Below, piece after piece: positions 1 to 9,152 of a stretch of DNA of 50,371 bases. The notes beneath the pieces were generated by a model, which had not been told where the DNA came from, made no database searches, and was given only the letters and a program-made list of their open reading frames with translations. Every line of letters begins with the position of its first letter. The stretch's first letter is position 1. The DNA comes from Candidatus Obscuribacter sp. (GTDB lineage Bacteria; Cyanobacteriota; Vampirovibrionia; Obscuribacterales; Obscuribacteraceae), in assembly GCA_021772135.1 (NCBI GenBank), contig JADYXQ010000049.1, positions 1 through 50,371 of the forward strand, read 5' to 3'. The position numbers were made by a program, and so were the translations under genes.

Positions 1-742
1 CGCCATGAATTAAGAGCAGCGGCGCATGCGGTTTTTGCACTGCGGCGAGATTATCGAAATTGGGCTCAGGAGTAAGAGATGCAGGCAGTACCCAGAGAAA
101 GAAGAGTTTGTCGCGAGCAGCGTTTGATAGTGAAGTAAAAGGCGATTGCAAAATTACTTTTCCCGCCGGACGATTTTGCATAATGTGTGTGGTTACACCA
201 CAACCTACCGACTCACCGTAAATGATGATGTTCTCTGGCTTGTAGTGTAGAGAATTGACGGCATAATCAAAAGCGGTCAGTCCGTCGGAGAGCAAATTAT
301 TGCAGGTAGCTGTCCCGTTACTCTCGCCGAAACCTTGATAGTCATAAAGCAAAACCGAGGCACCACTAGAAACCAGTAGTGAGGCCAGTCCCAGGCGGTG
401 ACCGAGGTTGCCGGCATTGCCGTGTGAAACTAAGAGCAGTTTGTCTGAGCCGGGTTTTTCCACGAGACAGGCCGAAAGATTGCCTTCTCCTTTCCCTTTA
501 AATGTTGCAATTGGAATTTTCAGAATTTTGCTTTTTGTTTTAAATAGCTCGTCCATCTTGCTCATCTGCGGCTTCCAGGTCTCGTCCTGCATGGGGTGCA
601 GCACGCCTAGATCTTTGAAGACGTACAAGATCAAAAGTCCGAGCACCACATACAGCACGTAAAGTTGCACTATTCCACGCAGCAGGTTTTTCCAGTGAAA
701 TTTGGAAATTGTAGATTTTGCCGGTTTTGCTCTTTCGCTCAC
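1..742 (-). CDS. alpha/beta hydrolase, membrane-anchored (C-terminus cut by window edge)
   Basis: The minus-strand reading frame is open from a GTG at 740-742 to the window edge, about 247 codons; an in-frame stop lies immediately before the GTG, so no earlier start exists. The N-terminus has a basic stretch and then one hydrophobic segment (about residues 22-43, LYVLYVVLGLLILYVF), suggesting an inner-membrane anchor. The body shows the hydrolase fold: SHGNAGN oxyanion-loop motif, YDYQGFGES strand/turn, nucleophile elbow YGESVG, and LLLIHG leading to the Asp region, where the window cuts it. Family knowledge (ABHD13/Bem46-like serine hydrolases) supports esterase, lipase or peptidase activity, with substrate unknown. 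It closely resembles the hydrolase at 34480-35343 in motif layout. No clear ribosome site precedes the GTG, so the exact start is uncertain. Confidence 0.8.
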   Translation of the reverse strand, partial: MSERAKPAKSTISKFHWKNLLRGIVQLYVLYVVLGLLILYVFKDLGVLHPMQDETWKPQMSKMDELFKTKSKILKIPIATFKGKGEGNLSACLVEKPGSDKLLLVSHGNAGNLGHRLGLASLLVSSGASVLLYDYQGFGESNGTATCNNLLSDGLTAFDYAVNSLHYKPENIIIYGESVGCGVTTHIMQNRPAGKVILQSPFTSLSNAARDKLFFLWVLPASLTPEPNFDNLAAVQKPHAPLLLIHG

Positions 743-831
743 TTATGATTCACCATTGACGTTGTTAAGGTCATAATAGCTTCGTGCCTCGCCTGCACCA
801 CGCTCAACCTGTACTTAACCAATTGTGTTGC

Positions 832-904
832 AACTGTTGAGAACTGTTGTCACTCTTCTAATTGAAGTGGTAGATGAGGCAATCGCTGGGCATGATGCTA
901 AAAT
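832..904 (+). promoter_or_regulatory. probable extended -10 promoter plus tandem octamers upstream of TPR gene
   Basis: In the divergent gap 743-934 the octamer AACTGTTG occurs twice (832-839 and 842-849) at a 10-bp spacing, one helical turn, which is typical of a regulator site. Further down, TGC-TAAAAT (hexamer 899-904) reads as an extended -10 element pointing to the TPR gene; no good -35 is visible. This is inference from pattern only. Confidence 0.3.
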
Positions 905-934
905 CGCACCAGCTTAATTTGCCTAGGATAGATT

Positions 935-2251
935 GTGATGGACGCTACTCAAGAATCGATCGGCTGGGAGACCTACCTGACGGCCGGCACTAAAGCTCTT
1001 GATCTGAGCCGTTACGAAGACGCTGAAAAGCTCTTTCAGAAAGCCTTGATGGAAGCTCGCAAAGAATTGCAGGACGCTTCCGGCGCAGCTATTGGCGAAG
1101 AGAGTAAGAATGAGGCCATTCAGGCCGCGGAAACCGCACTGGCGCGCATTTCGTCTAAAATGGGAGCTTTATATCTAGTTCAAGGGCAGTTCAAAGAGGC
1201 CGAGGTTTTTATGAAGCAGGCACTGGACCTCTTCGAGAAGACTGCTGGTAAAGAGAGTAAGCCTGTGGCAGATGTATTGACTGAGCTGGGCGCTGTTTAC
1301 CGGGCGCAGGGCAAATATTCATCGGTTGAGGCCCTATTGCGTCGGGCACTGACCATTTATGAAAGCGAAGATTCAGACGACCAGGATCCGCTTGAAGTTG
1401 CGACTATGCTTGGTAATCTGGCTGATTTTTTGCGGGCCCACGGCAAATACAATGCCGCTGAGCCGTTGTTTCAGCGTGCCCTGGCTAAAAGAGAATCGGT
1501 TCTGGGGCCTGACCATGCCAGCATTGGCCCTTATTTGCACAATCTAGCTCTGCTTTATCATGCCGAAGGCAAGTACGAGCAAGCTGAGCCCCTTTATGTT
1601 CGGGCCCTGCGCATGTTCGAGGAGACCTGGGGGCCTGATCATCCTAGCGTCGCCACTGTGCTTAATTATCAAGCTGAGCTTTATCGCATGCTCGGTGATT
1701 TTGCCCGCTCTGAGAAACTGCACTGGCGCGCTCTAAAAATTCGCCAGACGGTGCTGGGGCTGCAACATCCGAGCACGGCCCAGACACTGAGCAATCTGGC
1801 TTTGCTCTTCCATATTCAGTGCAAATATGACCAGGCCGAGCCGCTTTACCAGTCGCTTTTAGAGATTCGCACGAAAGACTGGGGGCCCAAGCACATGCAC
1901 GTAGCTGAAGTGCTTAATTCACTGGCCGAGGTTTATCACGATCAAGAGAAATATACGGAAGCCGAACCGCTCTACTGGCGGTCAGTGGAAATCATTCAAG
2001 AAAACATGGGACACGAGCATCCCACAGTGGCTAAAGCTTTGCGGCGGCTCGCTCATTTATATGAAGAGCAGGAAAATTACGGCGAGGCCGATAGACTTTA
2101 TCGCTGGGGTCTTGGTGTGAGCGAAAAAGCGCTCGGTGCCGAGCACCCTGAAGTGGCAGAACTTGTGGCTCGGTATGCCGCTCTGCAGCGAAAACTGATA
2201 TTAGACGATGACGATAATGAAGACACTACAGAAATTTTGTGGCGCAATTAG
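935..2251 (+). CDS. kinesin-light-chain-type TPR repeat protein
   Basis: The 438-residue protein has no signal peptide. From about residue 70 to 420 it consists of tandem 42-residue repeats of the kinesin light chain class (TPR_10/TPR_12): each has GKY..AEPLY.RAL.I.E, then a GP.HP.VA..L.NLA.LY connector. At least seven units can be counted. Such proteins are protein-interaction scaffolds in the cytoplasm; a partner cannot be deduced. AGGA at 925-928 lies 6 bases before GTG 935 and 9 before ATG 938, so either start is possible. The C-terminus ends in an acidic tail (DDDDNEDTTE). It stands alone, convergent with the FAD protein downstream. TPR proteins recur in this window (23951, 30315, 48502, 49139) and probably serve different roles. 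Confidence 0.9.
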   Translation: MMDATQESIGWETYLTAGTKALDLSRYEDAEKLFQKALMEARKELQDASGAAIGEESKNEAIQAAETALARISSKMGALYLVQGQFKEAEVFMKQALDLFEKTAGKESKPVADVLTELGAVYRAQGKYSSVEALLRRALTIYESEDSDDQDPLEVATMLGNLADFLRAHGKYNAAEPLFQRALAKRESVLGPDHASIGPYLHNLALLYHAEGKYEQAEPLYVRALRMFEETWGPDHPSVATVLNYQAELYRMLGDFARSEKLHWRALKIRQTVLGLQHPSTAQTLSNLALLFHIQCKYDQAEPLYQSLLEIRTKDWGPKHMHVAEVLNSLAEVYHDQEKYTEAEPLYWRSVEIIQENMGHEHPTVAKALRRLAHLYEEQENYGEADRLYRWGLGVSEKALGAEHPEVAELVARYAALQRKLILDDDDNEDTTEILWRN

Positions 2252-2271
2252 GCTGCCGACTTCTAAGCTAT

Positions 2272-3711
2272 TTAGCCAACTGGAACCAACTTGGAAGCGG
2301 CAGGCATGCCAATCTTGAGCTTCTGGCGCACGCCTTCACCGGCAAGAATCCCGCTTGTCGCGGCTTGTCCGACGCCTCTGGTCCACGAACTTGAATCACC
2401 AATGATGAAGAGATTCGGCACATTGGTTTCCATGTTTTTATTGACCGAGATCGAGTCAGGATAGCTCTTGCATTCAGGTGCATAAAGCAAAGTTGATTCA
2501 CCGGCCACACCGGGACAAATTTTATCGAAAGCATCGAGATATTCGACGATGCTTTCTAAAATGCGGTGCGGATAAGCCAGAGAGATATCGCCACACTCTG
2601 CTTCTAAAGTCGGTTTGATCAAGTTGTTGGTGAGAGACTTTGTTCTTCTTCCTGCCTTAAGGTCGCCGAGCCGCTGTACAAGCGGGCCTCCGCCGGCGAG
2701 CATATTGGCAATTTTGGCGATGGTTTGCGAATACATCTGCGGATTTTTGAACGGTCTGGTGAAAGTTTTGGAGACGAGCACCGCAAAATTATTGTTCTCG
2801 GACTTCTCATACATTTTCGAGTGCCCGTTTACAAGCACGTAATCACGGTGATTTTCAGGCGTGACAAAGCCTTTCGGATTAGAGCAGAAATTGCGCACCA
2901 CATCATTAGAGTGACGGCTTCGGTAGTAGAGTTTTGGTTCGTAAAAACGTCTATCAACTTCTTCAGTGAAAAATGCGCTGGTCTCAACTCTGATACCAAT
3001 GTCGACCTGGCCAGGATTGATTTCCAGTGCCTTGTAAAATTCTTGCTGGGTCAACCAGGCGGCGCCACCGCGGCCAACCGATACGATGCAGAGATCGAAA
3101 ACATCTTCCACTTCTTCTTCGGGTTTGCGATAGCGATCTGAACGCACGGCAAATTTTTCATTGCGGCGCGCAACCGACACAACTTTTTTATCGAAGTGAA
3201 AGACTATATTGGAGCCTTTGCTCTTAATTTCATCGAGAATGCTGGTGTTGATGGCCGGGGCGTTGTCCGAGCCGCAATGCAAAAGTTCTTGATAGTGGTA
3301 AGTCATGCCGGCCATAGTGGCCTTTTTCTTGATCCACTCAAGGTCGTCAGCGTTCGGTTTCACTACCGGAATTTCGCAAGGCGCGTGCTGCAAAATCGTA
3401 GCTCTGACCATGTCTAAGCGCTTTTGCAGCTCAGCTTCACCCACCAGATCATAGAGGCGGCCGCCAATCACCGGTGAGGCCGACAGAATCACTTTGAAGT
3501 CGTTCCAGCTGCCGGCAGATTGGCCTGGAGCGCAATAGCTACAAGCTTTAGGCGGGCAGACTGTCAATTTGCCCTGGTCGATGGGGCAGGCATAACGCTT
3601 CTCGTAAGTGGGTCCGACGTCGAATACATGTACTTCTACATCTGCTCCGGCCAGCTCTTTGAGAGCGAAAAGTCCGGAAGCGCCAAGCCCGATAAGCGCG
3701 AGTTTTTGCAT
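2272..3711 (-). CDS. FAD-dependent dehydrogenase (COG2509-like)
   Basis: The frame is open up to 3762, but I place the start at ATG 3711 because the protein then begins MQKLALIGLGASG, a dinucleotide-binding Rossmann motif (GxGxSG) at its usual N-terminal place; this gives 479 residues. A cysteine group follows (C42, C52, C57, C60, in ACPI...VCPPKACSYC), resembling the cysteine-rich segment of COG2509 flavoproteins. Near the C-terminus, NLFIIGDSSSWTRGVGQAATSG is a second FAD-contact motif (GD...G...A..SG). These features support a flavoprotein oxidoreductase, cytoplasmic, with unknown substrate; relatives are annotated NAD(P)/FAD-dependent oxidoreductase. It is a monocistronic gene convergent with the TPR gene. 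The cysteines could be structural or bind a metal or cluster; that is not settled by sequence alone. Confidence 0.8.
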   Translation of the reverse strand: MQKLALIGLGASGLFALKELAGADVEVHVFDVGPTYEKRYACPIDQGKLTVCPPKACSYCAPGQSAGSWNDFKVILSASPVIGGRLYDLVGEAELQKRLDMVRATILQHAPCEIPVVKPNADDLEWIKKKATMAGMTYHYQELLHCGSDNAPAINTSILDEIKSKGSNIVFHFDKKVVSVARRNEKFAVRSDRYRKPEEEVEDVFDLCIVSVGRGGAAWLTQQEFYKALEINPGQVDIGIRVETSAFFTEEVDRRFYEPKLYYRSRHSNDVVRNFCSNPKGFVTPENHRDYVLVNGHSKMYEKSENNNFAVLVSKTFTRPFKNPQMYSQTIAKIANMLAGGGPLVQRLGDLKAGRRTKSLTNNLIKPTLEAECGDISLAYPHRILESIVEYLDAFDKICPGVAGESTLLYAPECKSYPDSISVNKNMETNVPNLFIIGDSSSWTRGVGQAATSGILAGEGVRQKLKIGMPAASKLVPVG

Positions 3712-3877
3712 GGTCTGTCTACTGCGGCCCCTGCATATGAATCCAAACCCTAATGCTACCACCGTTTTGGTGGGTTGCTAAGAGAAGATTGCGGAGGCTT
3801 AAGGTAGTTTTTGTTAATCTAAGCCTGGGCAACCCTGAATCTCGTGGCCCGCCAAACCCTGGCGCCATATCTGTAAA

Positions 3878-5338
3878 ATGCAGTCACTCGAATCAGTCAA
3901 GCCGGTAGGGGTGAATTTGAAAAGTCTGCTGGTCGCATTTTCTGCCCTGATCATGGCGATCTTCCCGACTAGCAGTGCTTTTTGCTATACAGAAGAAGCG
4001 CCATTCATTGCAAGACGCTTGTTGTCGGCACCAAAGCTGAGTGGCGCAGATGAAAAAATGCTGGATCAAATTCAGCGTGCTCACTTTGAGTATTTTCTTC
4101 GCCAGAGCGATAATGTCAGCGGGCTGACTAAAGATCGCTCCAGGCAAAATTCTGCTGCCAGCATCGCTGCCGTCGGATTTTCCCTCACCGCTTTTGGCGT
4201 GGCCGTTGATCACGGTTGGATCAGTCGTGAATTGGCCGCCGATTACACTCTTAAAGTTCTCAACACACTCTGGTCTGGGAAACAAGGCAGCGAGCCCAGG
4301 GGCGTCAATGGCAACCACGGATTTTTTTACCATTTCCTCAATTGTCAGACGGGCGAGCGCGACGATTCATGTGAACTGTCTACTATTGATACCACCCTAC
4401 TTTTGGCCGGCGTGCTTTTTTGCAAAAACTACTACACCGCCCATAGTGCTAAAGAAACTCAAATTAGAAATTTAGCCGATAAGATTTACAGGCGAGTAGA
4501 TTGGAACTGGGCCGCTCATAATACCGACAGAATTAGCATGGGCTGGACACCAGAGCACGGTTTCATTGAGCGCAACTGGACCGGATATGACGAGGCCAGT
4601 TTGCTATGTTTGCTTGCAATGGGTTCTCCAACTCACCCGACACCGGCTTCCACCTGGCAAAAATATATGGCCACTGCCAAAATTGGCTCGCCATACGGTC
4701 GCAAGCAAATGCAGTTTGGGCCGCTCTTTGGTCACCAGTACACGCAGGTTTGGATTGATATGCGCGAACTGCAAAATGCCACCACCAAAAAAGTTGGCTT
4801 CGACTTTTTTCAAAACTCTCGCGCTGCAACTTTGACGCAGCACGATTATGCCATTGATAATCCGCTTAAATACGATGGATATAGCGCCCTGGACTGGGGG
4901 CTAACGGCCTGTGACGGGCCTGGCAGTATCGATAAAATTGTGGGCGGCCGCAAGCGCAAATTTTATAACTACGTTGCTCGCGGCTATCCCAGTGTTCCAC
5001 CCTCACCTGATGATGGCACCATCGCACCAACGGCGGCTGCAGCATCGTTGCCTTTTGCTCCGGAGATTGTACTGCCTACCTTGCGGCACTGGTTGAAGAA
5101 GCGACCTGAAATATTTAGTTCGATAGGTTTTAGAGACGCTTTCAACCCTACATTCGATCGTTCAGAACCGTCAGGCTGGGTGGATCCTGAATGCATTGGC
5201 ATCGACCAGGGGCCGATTGTGCTGATGATTGAAAACTATCGCAGCGCCTCTGTCTGGAAAGTCATGGCAAGAGATTCGTATATCCAGACAGCTTTGAAGC
5301 AGGCCGGTTTTAAAGACTGTAGCGCTGGCTCCCGATAG
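3878..5338 (+). CDS. secreted glucoamylase/GH144-like glycoside hydrolase
   Basis: The 486-residue protein starts with a signal peptide (residues about 12-36, hydrophobic LKSLLVAFSALIMAIF then SSAFCY). The rest matches the glycoamylase family (PF10091, GH144 of beta-1,2-glucanases) by recognisable stretches: QRAHFEYFL near residue 67, the SIAAVGFSLTAFGVAVDHGW helix pair near 95-115, ELSTIDTTLLLAGVL near 164, GYDEASLLCLLAMGSPTHP near 235, and a GLTACDGPG loop. Family members are periplasmic (alpha/alpha)6 barrels acting on glucans, with acidic residues such as the Glu of ELSTIDT near the active site. A GTG at 3911 is an alternative start that shortens the pre-signal region; there is no strong ribosome site for either. 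The gene is convergent with carbonic anhydrase, 8 bases apart. Confidence 0.8.
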   Translation: MQSLESVKPVGVNLKSLLVAFSALIMAIFPTSSAFCYTEEAPFIARRLLSAPKLSGADEKMLDQIQRAHFEYFLRQSDNVSGLTKDRSRQNSAASIAAVGFSLTAFGVAVDHGWISRELAADYTLKVLNTLWSGKQGSEPRGVNGNHGFFYHFLNCQTGERDDSCELSTIDTTLLLAGVLFCKNYYTAHSAKETQIRNLADKIYRRVDWNWAAHNTDRISMGWTPEHGFIERNWTGYDEASLLCLLAMGSPTHPTPASTWQKYMATAKIGSPYGRKQMQFGPLFGHQYTQVWIDMRELQNATTKKVGFDFFQNSRAATLTQHDYAIDNPLKYDGYSALDWGLTACDGPGSIDKIVGGRKRKFYNYVARGYPSVPPSPDDGTIAPTAAAASLPFAPEIVLPTLRHWLKKRPEIFSSIGFRDAFNPTFDRSEPSGWVDPECIGIDQGPIVLMIENYRSASVWKVMARDSYIQTALKQAGFKDCSAGSR

Positions 5339-5346
5339 TCGTGGCT

Positions 5347-6015
5347 TTAAATATTGCTGGTGGTGGCGGTGCGGGCGCGACGACGTTCTGTAACGTGAGC
5401 TTCCGTAATCGGTAAAAACTGTCCCTTATCAGCTTCGTAGTTGTAAACGTCACCACTTTCGATTTTGTACATCCAGGCGTGCAGATTTAAATCGCGCCTG
5501 GCGATAGCAGCGTGCACCGTAGGATGAGTCTTCAGATTCTCTAATTGCACCAGCACATTTTCTTGAGTGGCGACGTTAAGTAACTGTTCTTTATCGAGAC
5601 CGCTGTAGTTTTCTTTAACTGTTCGTTTTGTCGATTCAGCGTGGGCGAGCCATGAGACCACCGTGGGTAGATTTTCTATTTCTTCCGGACAGATTAGCCC
5701 GCGCATAGCTCCGCAGTGCGAGTGGCCGCAAATGATGATGTCTTTAATGCCTAACACGGCGATGGCGAACTCGATGGTGGCGGCTTCTCCTCCATTAGTA
5801 ACGCCGTAAGCAGGCACGATATTGCCGGCATTGCGCAGAATAAACAAATCGCCGGGGTTCGTTTGAGTAATAAGGTTAGGATTGATGCGGGAATCTGCGC
5901 AGGTGATGAACAGCGCATCTGGGTTCTGACCCTTGGCCAGGCGTTGAAAGAGTTCTTTTTGAGAATCAAATATCTCAGATTGGAATTGGTGCAGGCCTTC
6001 GATTAGTTTTAGCAT
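5347..6015 (-). CDS. beta-class carbonic anhydrase
   Basis: The 222-residue protein interconverts CO2 and bicarbonate in the cytoplasm. All beta-class landmarks are present: zinc ligands C39 in TCADSR, H98 and C101 in GHSHCGAM, and the Asp41-Arg43 dyad that switches the fourth ligand. RNAGNIVP at 61-68 and the NGGEAATIEFA helix are typical. Length is normal for the family. The start ATG 6015 follows AAGG by two bases, a weak ribosome site. The gene is single, with the secreted protein 6183-6983 diverging from it. The C-terminal tail ERRRARTATTSNI is basic and unusual but short. Function is secure; its role (bicarbonate supply for carboxylases or pH) is not shown by context. Confidence 0.95.
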   Translation of the reverse strand: MLKLIEGLHQFQSEIFDSQKELFQRLAKGQNPDALFITCADSRINPNLITQTNPGDLFILRNAGNIVPAYGVTNGGEAATIEFAIAVLGIKDIIICGHSHCGAMRGLICPEEIENLPTVVSWLAHAESTKRTVKENYSGLDKEQLLNVATQENVLVQLENLKTHPTVHAAIARRDLNLHAWMYKIESGDVYNYEADKGQFLPITEAHVTERRRARTATTSNI

Positions 6016-6182
6016 TGCCTTGACTTCAGTTGGTACTTATTCTCTATCTTAAAGCGCCTTTTTTTCACCAAGCTTGCGTCCTGGCCTCAAACGCCGTTTC
6101 CTGTGTGGGGTTTTCATATATAGGCTAGAATGAGGAGAATAGTTGAGGGAAATGAAGGCATGCTGCCGAGCAATAAACTGTC

Positions 6183-6983
6183 ATGAGCCGGAGCCGGCAT
6201 GCTTTTCACAAATGGCAGACGCTTCTGGCCGCTGCCTTTTTCGCGTGTTTCTTTTGGTCGGGTAATGCGGAGATCTGGGCTGAAAATGCTGTAGATACGA
6301 GCAAGCCTGTGGCAAAAACTTCTCCTGGTTACGCTTTTACCCTTGAAAGTTTTGCCCCCGATACTTACGAGGTGCTAGCTACGCCAGCGGGCATTCGTGT
6401 TGTGATTGTCGGCGCTCACTGCACAGTAGTAAGTTCAGCGCCAGATTGGAATATTTACGCATGGCGTGATCAAGACAAAACGATTTTTAGTACAACCCAC
6501 GCGCGATGGTGCAAAAATTGCCAGTTGCAGCAGTTTAACTGGACTGCCGATCTAAAGCTTCCGAAAAAGACGGCCGCTATGCAATTTAGAAATGTGCCGG
6601 CTTTCTTTTACACCTTTGAGCCTGCTGAAAAGGCCGGCATGTTTATGCAATCGTCTTTTGGTAGGAGCGATAACTCAGGTGTAGAGAAAGAGCCTCTCGC
6701 TATTTGTTTAAACTTAGGCAGCTCTTTCAAAGGAGGCAGCGTAATGGCGAGATTACTTGGTATGCCTTGCCTTTCTGGGCTATTGGTGCAGCTTACTAAA
6801 GGCAGGAGGCTTGATCCCGCTCAGACCTATTTATTTATTAAAAGCATGACTAAGACCAACGTTAATAAATCTGCTTTTGAACCGCCCAAGAATTACAAAA
6901 CCGTGCCATTTAGCGAATCATTCTTTCAATCGAAAACTCGTTCGTCGAATATTAATGACTTGTTTGAGACTTACAGTAAATAG
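6183..6983 (+). CDS. unknown secreted protein with CxxC
   Basis: I do not recognise this 266-residue protein. It has a signal peptide (basic RHAFHK, hydrophobic LLAAAFFACFFW, likely cleavage near NAEIWAEN) and then a compact domain rich in aromatic residues, e.g. APDWNIYAWRDQDK near residue 96. A CKNC pair lies near residue 117, so a disulfide or metal site is possible. No membrane helix follows the signal, so periplasmic or extracellular location is likely. The start ATG has no obvious ribosome site. The gene ends in two consecutive palindromic hairpins shared with the convergent plsC-like gene. Confidence 0.65.
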   Translation: MSRSRHAFHKWQTLLAAAFFACFFWSGNAEIWAENAVDTSKPVAKTSPGYAFTLESFAPDTYEVLATPAGIRVVIVGAHCTVVSSAPDWNIYAWRDQDKTIFSTTHARWCKNCQLQQFNWTADLKLPKKTAAMQFRNVPAFFYTFEPAEKAGMFMQSSFGRSDNSGVEKEPLAICLNLGSSFKGGSVMARLLGMPCLSGLLVQLTKGRRLDPAQTYLFIKSMTKTNVNKSAFEPPKNYKTVPFSESFFQSKTRSSNINDLFETYSK

Positions 6984-7000
6984 TGCGTCAGCACTGTGCG

Positions 7001-7030
7001 AAAAAATGAAACGTTATCGTTTCATTTTTT
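7001..7030. terminator. perfect palindrome, bidirectional terminator
   Basis: A run of six A, seven bases TGAAACG, loop TTAT, then CGTTTCA and six T form a perfect 13-bp stem. Because A and T runs flank both sides it can terminate transcription in both directions, fitting its place 17 bases after the stop of the secreted protein and between convergent genes. Confidence 0.8.
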
Positions 7031-7055
7031 AGAATGCTCGCCCGCTTGCCTAAGA

Positions 7056-7081
7056 AAACTGAAACGTATACGTTTCAGTTT
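7056..7081. terminator. second perfect palindrome, bidirectional terminator
   Basis: An 11-bp perfect stem (AAACTGAAACG / CGTTTCAGTTT) with loop TATA; the whole 26-mer is self-complementary. It overlaps the stop codon of the minus-strand acyltransferase and shares the AAACG-N4-CGTTT core with the hairpins at 7001-7030 and 16701-16726. Confidence 0.7.
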
Positions 7082-8360
7082 AAAAAACAGACTTGGTGTC
7101 GATATAACGATGCGGCCGCACATTCTCAAGTTTGGCCAGCATGGTCGAAATTTCGGCAAAAATCAAATCAGTGACTTTGGCGATAGTGGCCTTTTTCTCT
7201 TTTTTAAAATCGGCGTAGTACAAACTTAAATCAATTGCTTCGCCTACATCAAGCAAAATCTCGCGCGCTCCTTTAATTGAAGGGTCGCCGTCAAAAATTT
7301 CAACTTCCATGCGCTCAATTACGTCCGAGTAGCGCTCCTGCGTCATGTGCTCGGTGACGTAGCCATCATAGATACAGATAAATGTAACAACGCGATTGAG
7401 GTCACGATAATAGCTTTTATAAACTCGTTGTTTTTCGTCGTGAATTTTTCTTTCGTATTCCGTCATCTTTTTTTCGTCTTCGAAAATATGATCGTCTAAT
7501 TTGTTTCGCAAAATTCGCACGCATTCAAGGTCGCGTCCATCTTTGGGTAAATCTACTTCTAGAATGCGAGCCAGATTTACTAAAATATGTCGCTTCAATC
7601 CTTTTAACCGATCGTTCATGCTCTGTCCAGTCGGCGCTGATATGCCATATTCTCTTTCAATGGTGGACAACATTTTTTCAGCAAGAGCACGCATGCGGTT
7701 ATAAAAAGTGGCATCTTCTGAAGCTTGCAGACCAAGCTTATTTTCCAGTGTTTTCAAAGTCTCTCGCAGAGAACTTGAGACATCGCGAGGATAAGTGTAT
7801 TTCATCGCCACTGGTTGAATATAAACTGTTTTTTCATCAGGACCGGGGCCGATCTTGGCGCCACTTTTCTCGATGTCTTGCATGGCCCAGAAGGCCATCT
7901 GGGCAGCACCTGATTCAAGCGGCATAACGGTGTCGTTCTGGCGTGAAAGCTCGCCTTCAGGAAAGAGCACCAGTTTTTTCTTGCCTTCAGCCAAAATTTT
8001 TCTAGTGGTTTTAAATGACTCGCGGTCAGCTGCGCCTCGCACTACCGAATAAACACCGAGGTGTTGCAGCCACCAACCATTGGCGCCGCCGTCATAATCG
8101 AATACTTCGCGTGCGGCGACAAAATTGAAATGCTCTCCCGCTGCCCGGGCAAACATGCCCACCACTTGGGGGTCGTGACGGTTGGAATGATTAGGGCAAA
8201 TCAAGGCGTGCTTGCCTTTTAGCTTGCTAAAGCGCTCTAAGGCACCGTCCATAATTTTGACGGTGGTGTCTTGCAATTTGAGCTTCATGTAAAGAGGTAA
8301 AACCAGGTTTACATACCAGATCAAAGCTGGGCTTTCCAAAGGCGGACGAAAATCGAGCAT
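7080..8360 (-). CDS. 1-acyl-glycerol-3-phosphate acyltransferase family protein (PlsC-like), long form
   Basis: Acyltransferases of this family transfer an acyl chain to lysophosphatidic acid or similar acceptors at the inner membrane. The catalytic NHSNRHDP motif (H58-x4-D63) and the acceptor-binding LFPEGELSR (132-140) are intact. At 426 residues it is far longer than typical PlsC (about 240). The N-terminal 200 residues carry the enzyme, while the C-terminal half is a charged, helix-prone region (KKMTEYERKIHDEKQRVYKSYYRDL...) of unknown role. A hydrophobic segment near residues 12-26 could sit in the membrane. It is the last gene of the rplU operon, 51 bases after the polysaccharide deacetylase, and ends in a palindromic terminator. 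The exact acceptor is not known. Confidence 0.85.
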   Translation of the reverse strand: MLDFRPPLESPALIWYVNLVLPLYMKLKLQDTTVKIMDGALERFSKLKGKHALICPNHSNRHDPQVVGMFARAAGEHFNFVAAREVFDYDGGANGWWLQHLGVYSVVRGAADRESFKTTRKILAEGKKKLVLFPEGELSRQNDTVMPLESGAAQMAFWAMQDIEKSGAKIGPGPDEKTVYIQPVAMKYTYPRDVSSSLRETLKTLENKLGLQASEDATFYNRMRALAEKMLSTIEREYGISAPTGQSMNDRLKGLKRHILVNLARILEVDLPKDGRDLECVRILRNKLDDHIFEDEKKMTEYERKIHDEKQRVYKSYYRDLNRVVTFICIYDGYVTEHMTQERYSDVIERMEVEIFDGDPSIKGAREILLDVGEAIDLSLYYADFKKEKKATIAKVTDLIFAEISTMLAKLENVRPHRYIDTKSVF

Positions 8361-8411
8361 TTTGACCTCGCAAAAGACATCAAAATTGTAACCGCTCCAA
8401 AACCCTTATGG

Positions 8412-9152
8412 CTATTGAATAGGCTCGAAAGTGTGACCCAGCTCTTTGCTGCGCTTGATAATTTCTCTGGTGGCGTTAATGGTCTGCTGAGCGGTGCTGT
8501 GCCCTTCGTGCAATACCACCAGCTCGTTGCCGGGCAAAGCATGCATAATTCGTTTGACTACCGTCGCCTCGCCGATGGCGCGATAATCATCGGCCATGGC
8601 GCCCCAGTAAACCGCTGACATGCGTCGCTCTTTTAAAATGGCGGCGGCCCGTTTGTCCATTAAACCGAAGGGCGGGCGGAATAGCGAAGCGCTGGTTGCT
8701 GTAATTTCAGTAATTAGTTTATTGGTGACGTCGATTTGTTTTTCTATGCCGCGAGTGCTTAATGCCGGTAAAAACATGTGGTCGAGCGAATGGTTGGCTA
8801 TGGTGTGTCCGGCTTGATGCACTGCTTGTACAAGCTCCGGATAACGCCTGATATTTTCACCGATGAAAAAGAATGTGCCTTTGACGTTTTCTTCAGAGAG
8901 CACTACCAGCAGTTCTAGTGTGGTGGCAGGATTAGGCCCGTCATCAAAGGTCAGGTTAATGGGGCGACTTGTGGCAGTGTGGTGCGCTGTCTGGTTTTTA
9001 GACCAGTAACCGGCGGGCAGAATTGGTTTGGCAATTCTTGTCAGCAAGCTCATGTTGAGATTGTGCAATTTGTTTTGAAATTCTTCTTTGTCAATTTGCT
9101 GTTTTTCTTTTTTGATGTCGATAATTTCGTTTTCTGTTTCATCGTCAGGCAT
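8412..9152 (-). CDS. polysaccharide deacetylase (NodB domain)
   Basis: The protein (246 residues from ATG 9152) belongs to carbohydrate esterase family 4, which removes N-acetyl groups from chitin-like polymers or peptidoglycan. Counting from that ATG, the metal and catalytic motifs are TFDDGPN (D70-D71), NHSLDH (H121 and H125) and RPPFG (159-163), all intact. The N-terminus is an acidic/basic coil without a signal peptide, odd for a family normally exported; a hydrophobic TRIAKPILPAGYW stretch might anchor it. I chose ATG 9152 because GAGG precedes it by 6 bases; the frame also has ATG at 9164. Both overlap the end of the DUF4388 gene, indicating translational coupling. Target polymer unknown. 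Confidence 0.88.
   Translation of the reverse strand: MPDDETENEIIDIKKEKQQIDKEEFQNKLHNLNMSLLTRIAKPILPAGYWSKNQTAHHTATSRPINLTFDDGPNPATTLELLVVLSEENVKGTFFFIGENIRRYPELVQAVHQAGHTIANHSLDHMFLPALSTRGIEKQIDVTNKLITEITATSASLFRPPFGLMDKRAAAILKERRMSAVYWGAMADDYRAIGEATVVKRIMHALPGNELVVLHEGHSTAQQTINATREIIKRSKELGHTFEPIQ

Noticed and set aside
8321-8542. Minus-strand frame spanning the deacetylase end and the acyltransferase start
   Set aside because: It overlaps two well-supported genes in another frame and has no domain or ribosome site; a shadow frame.
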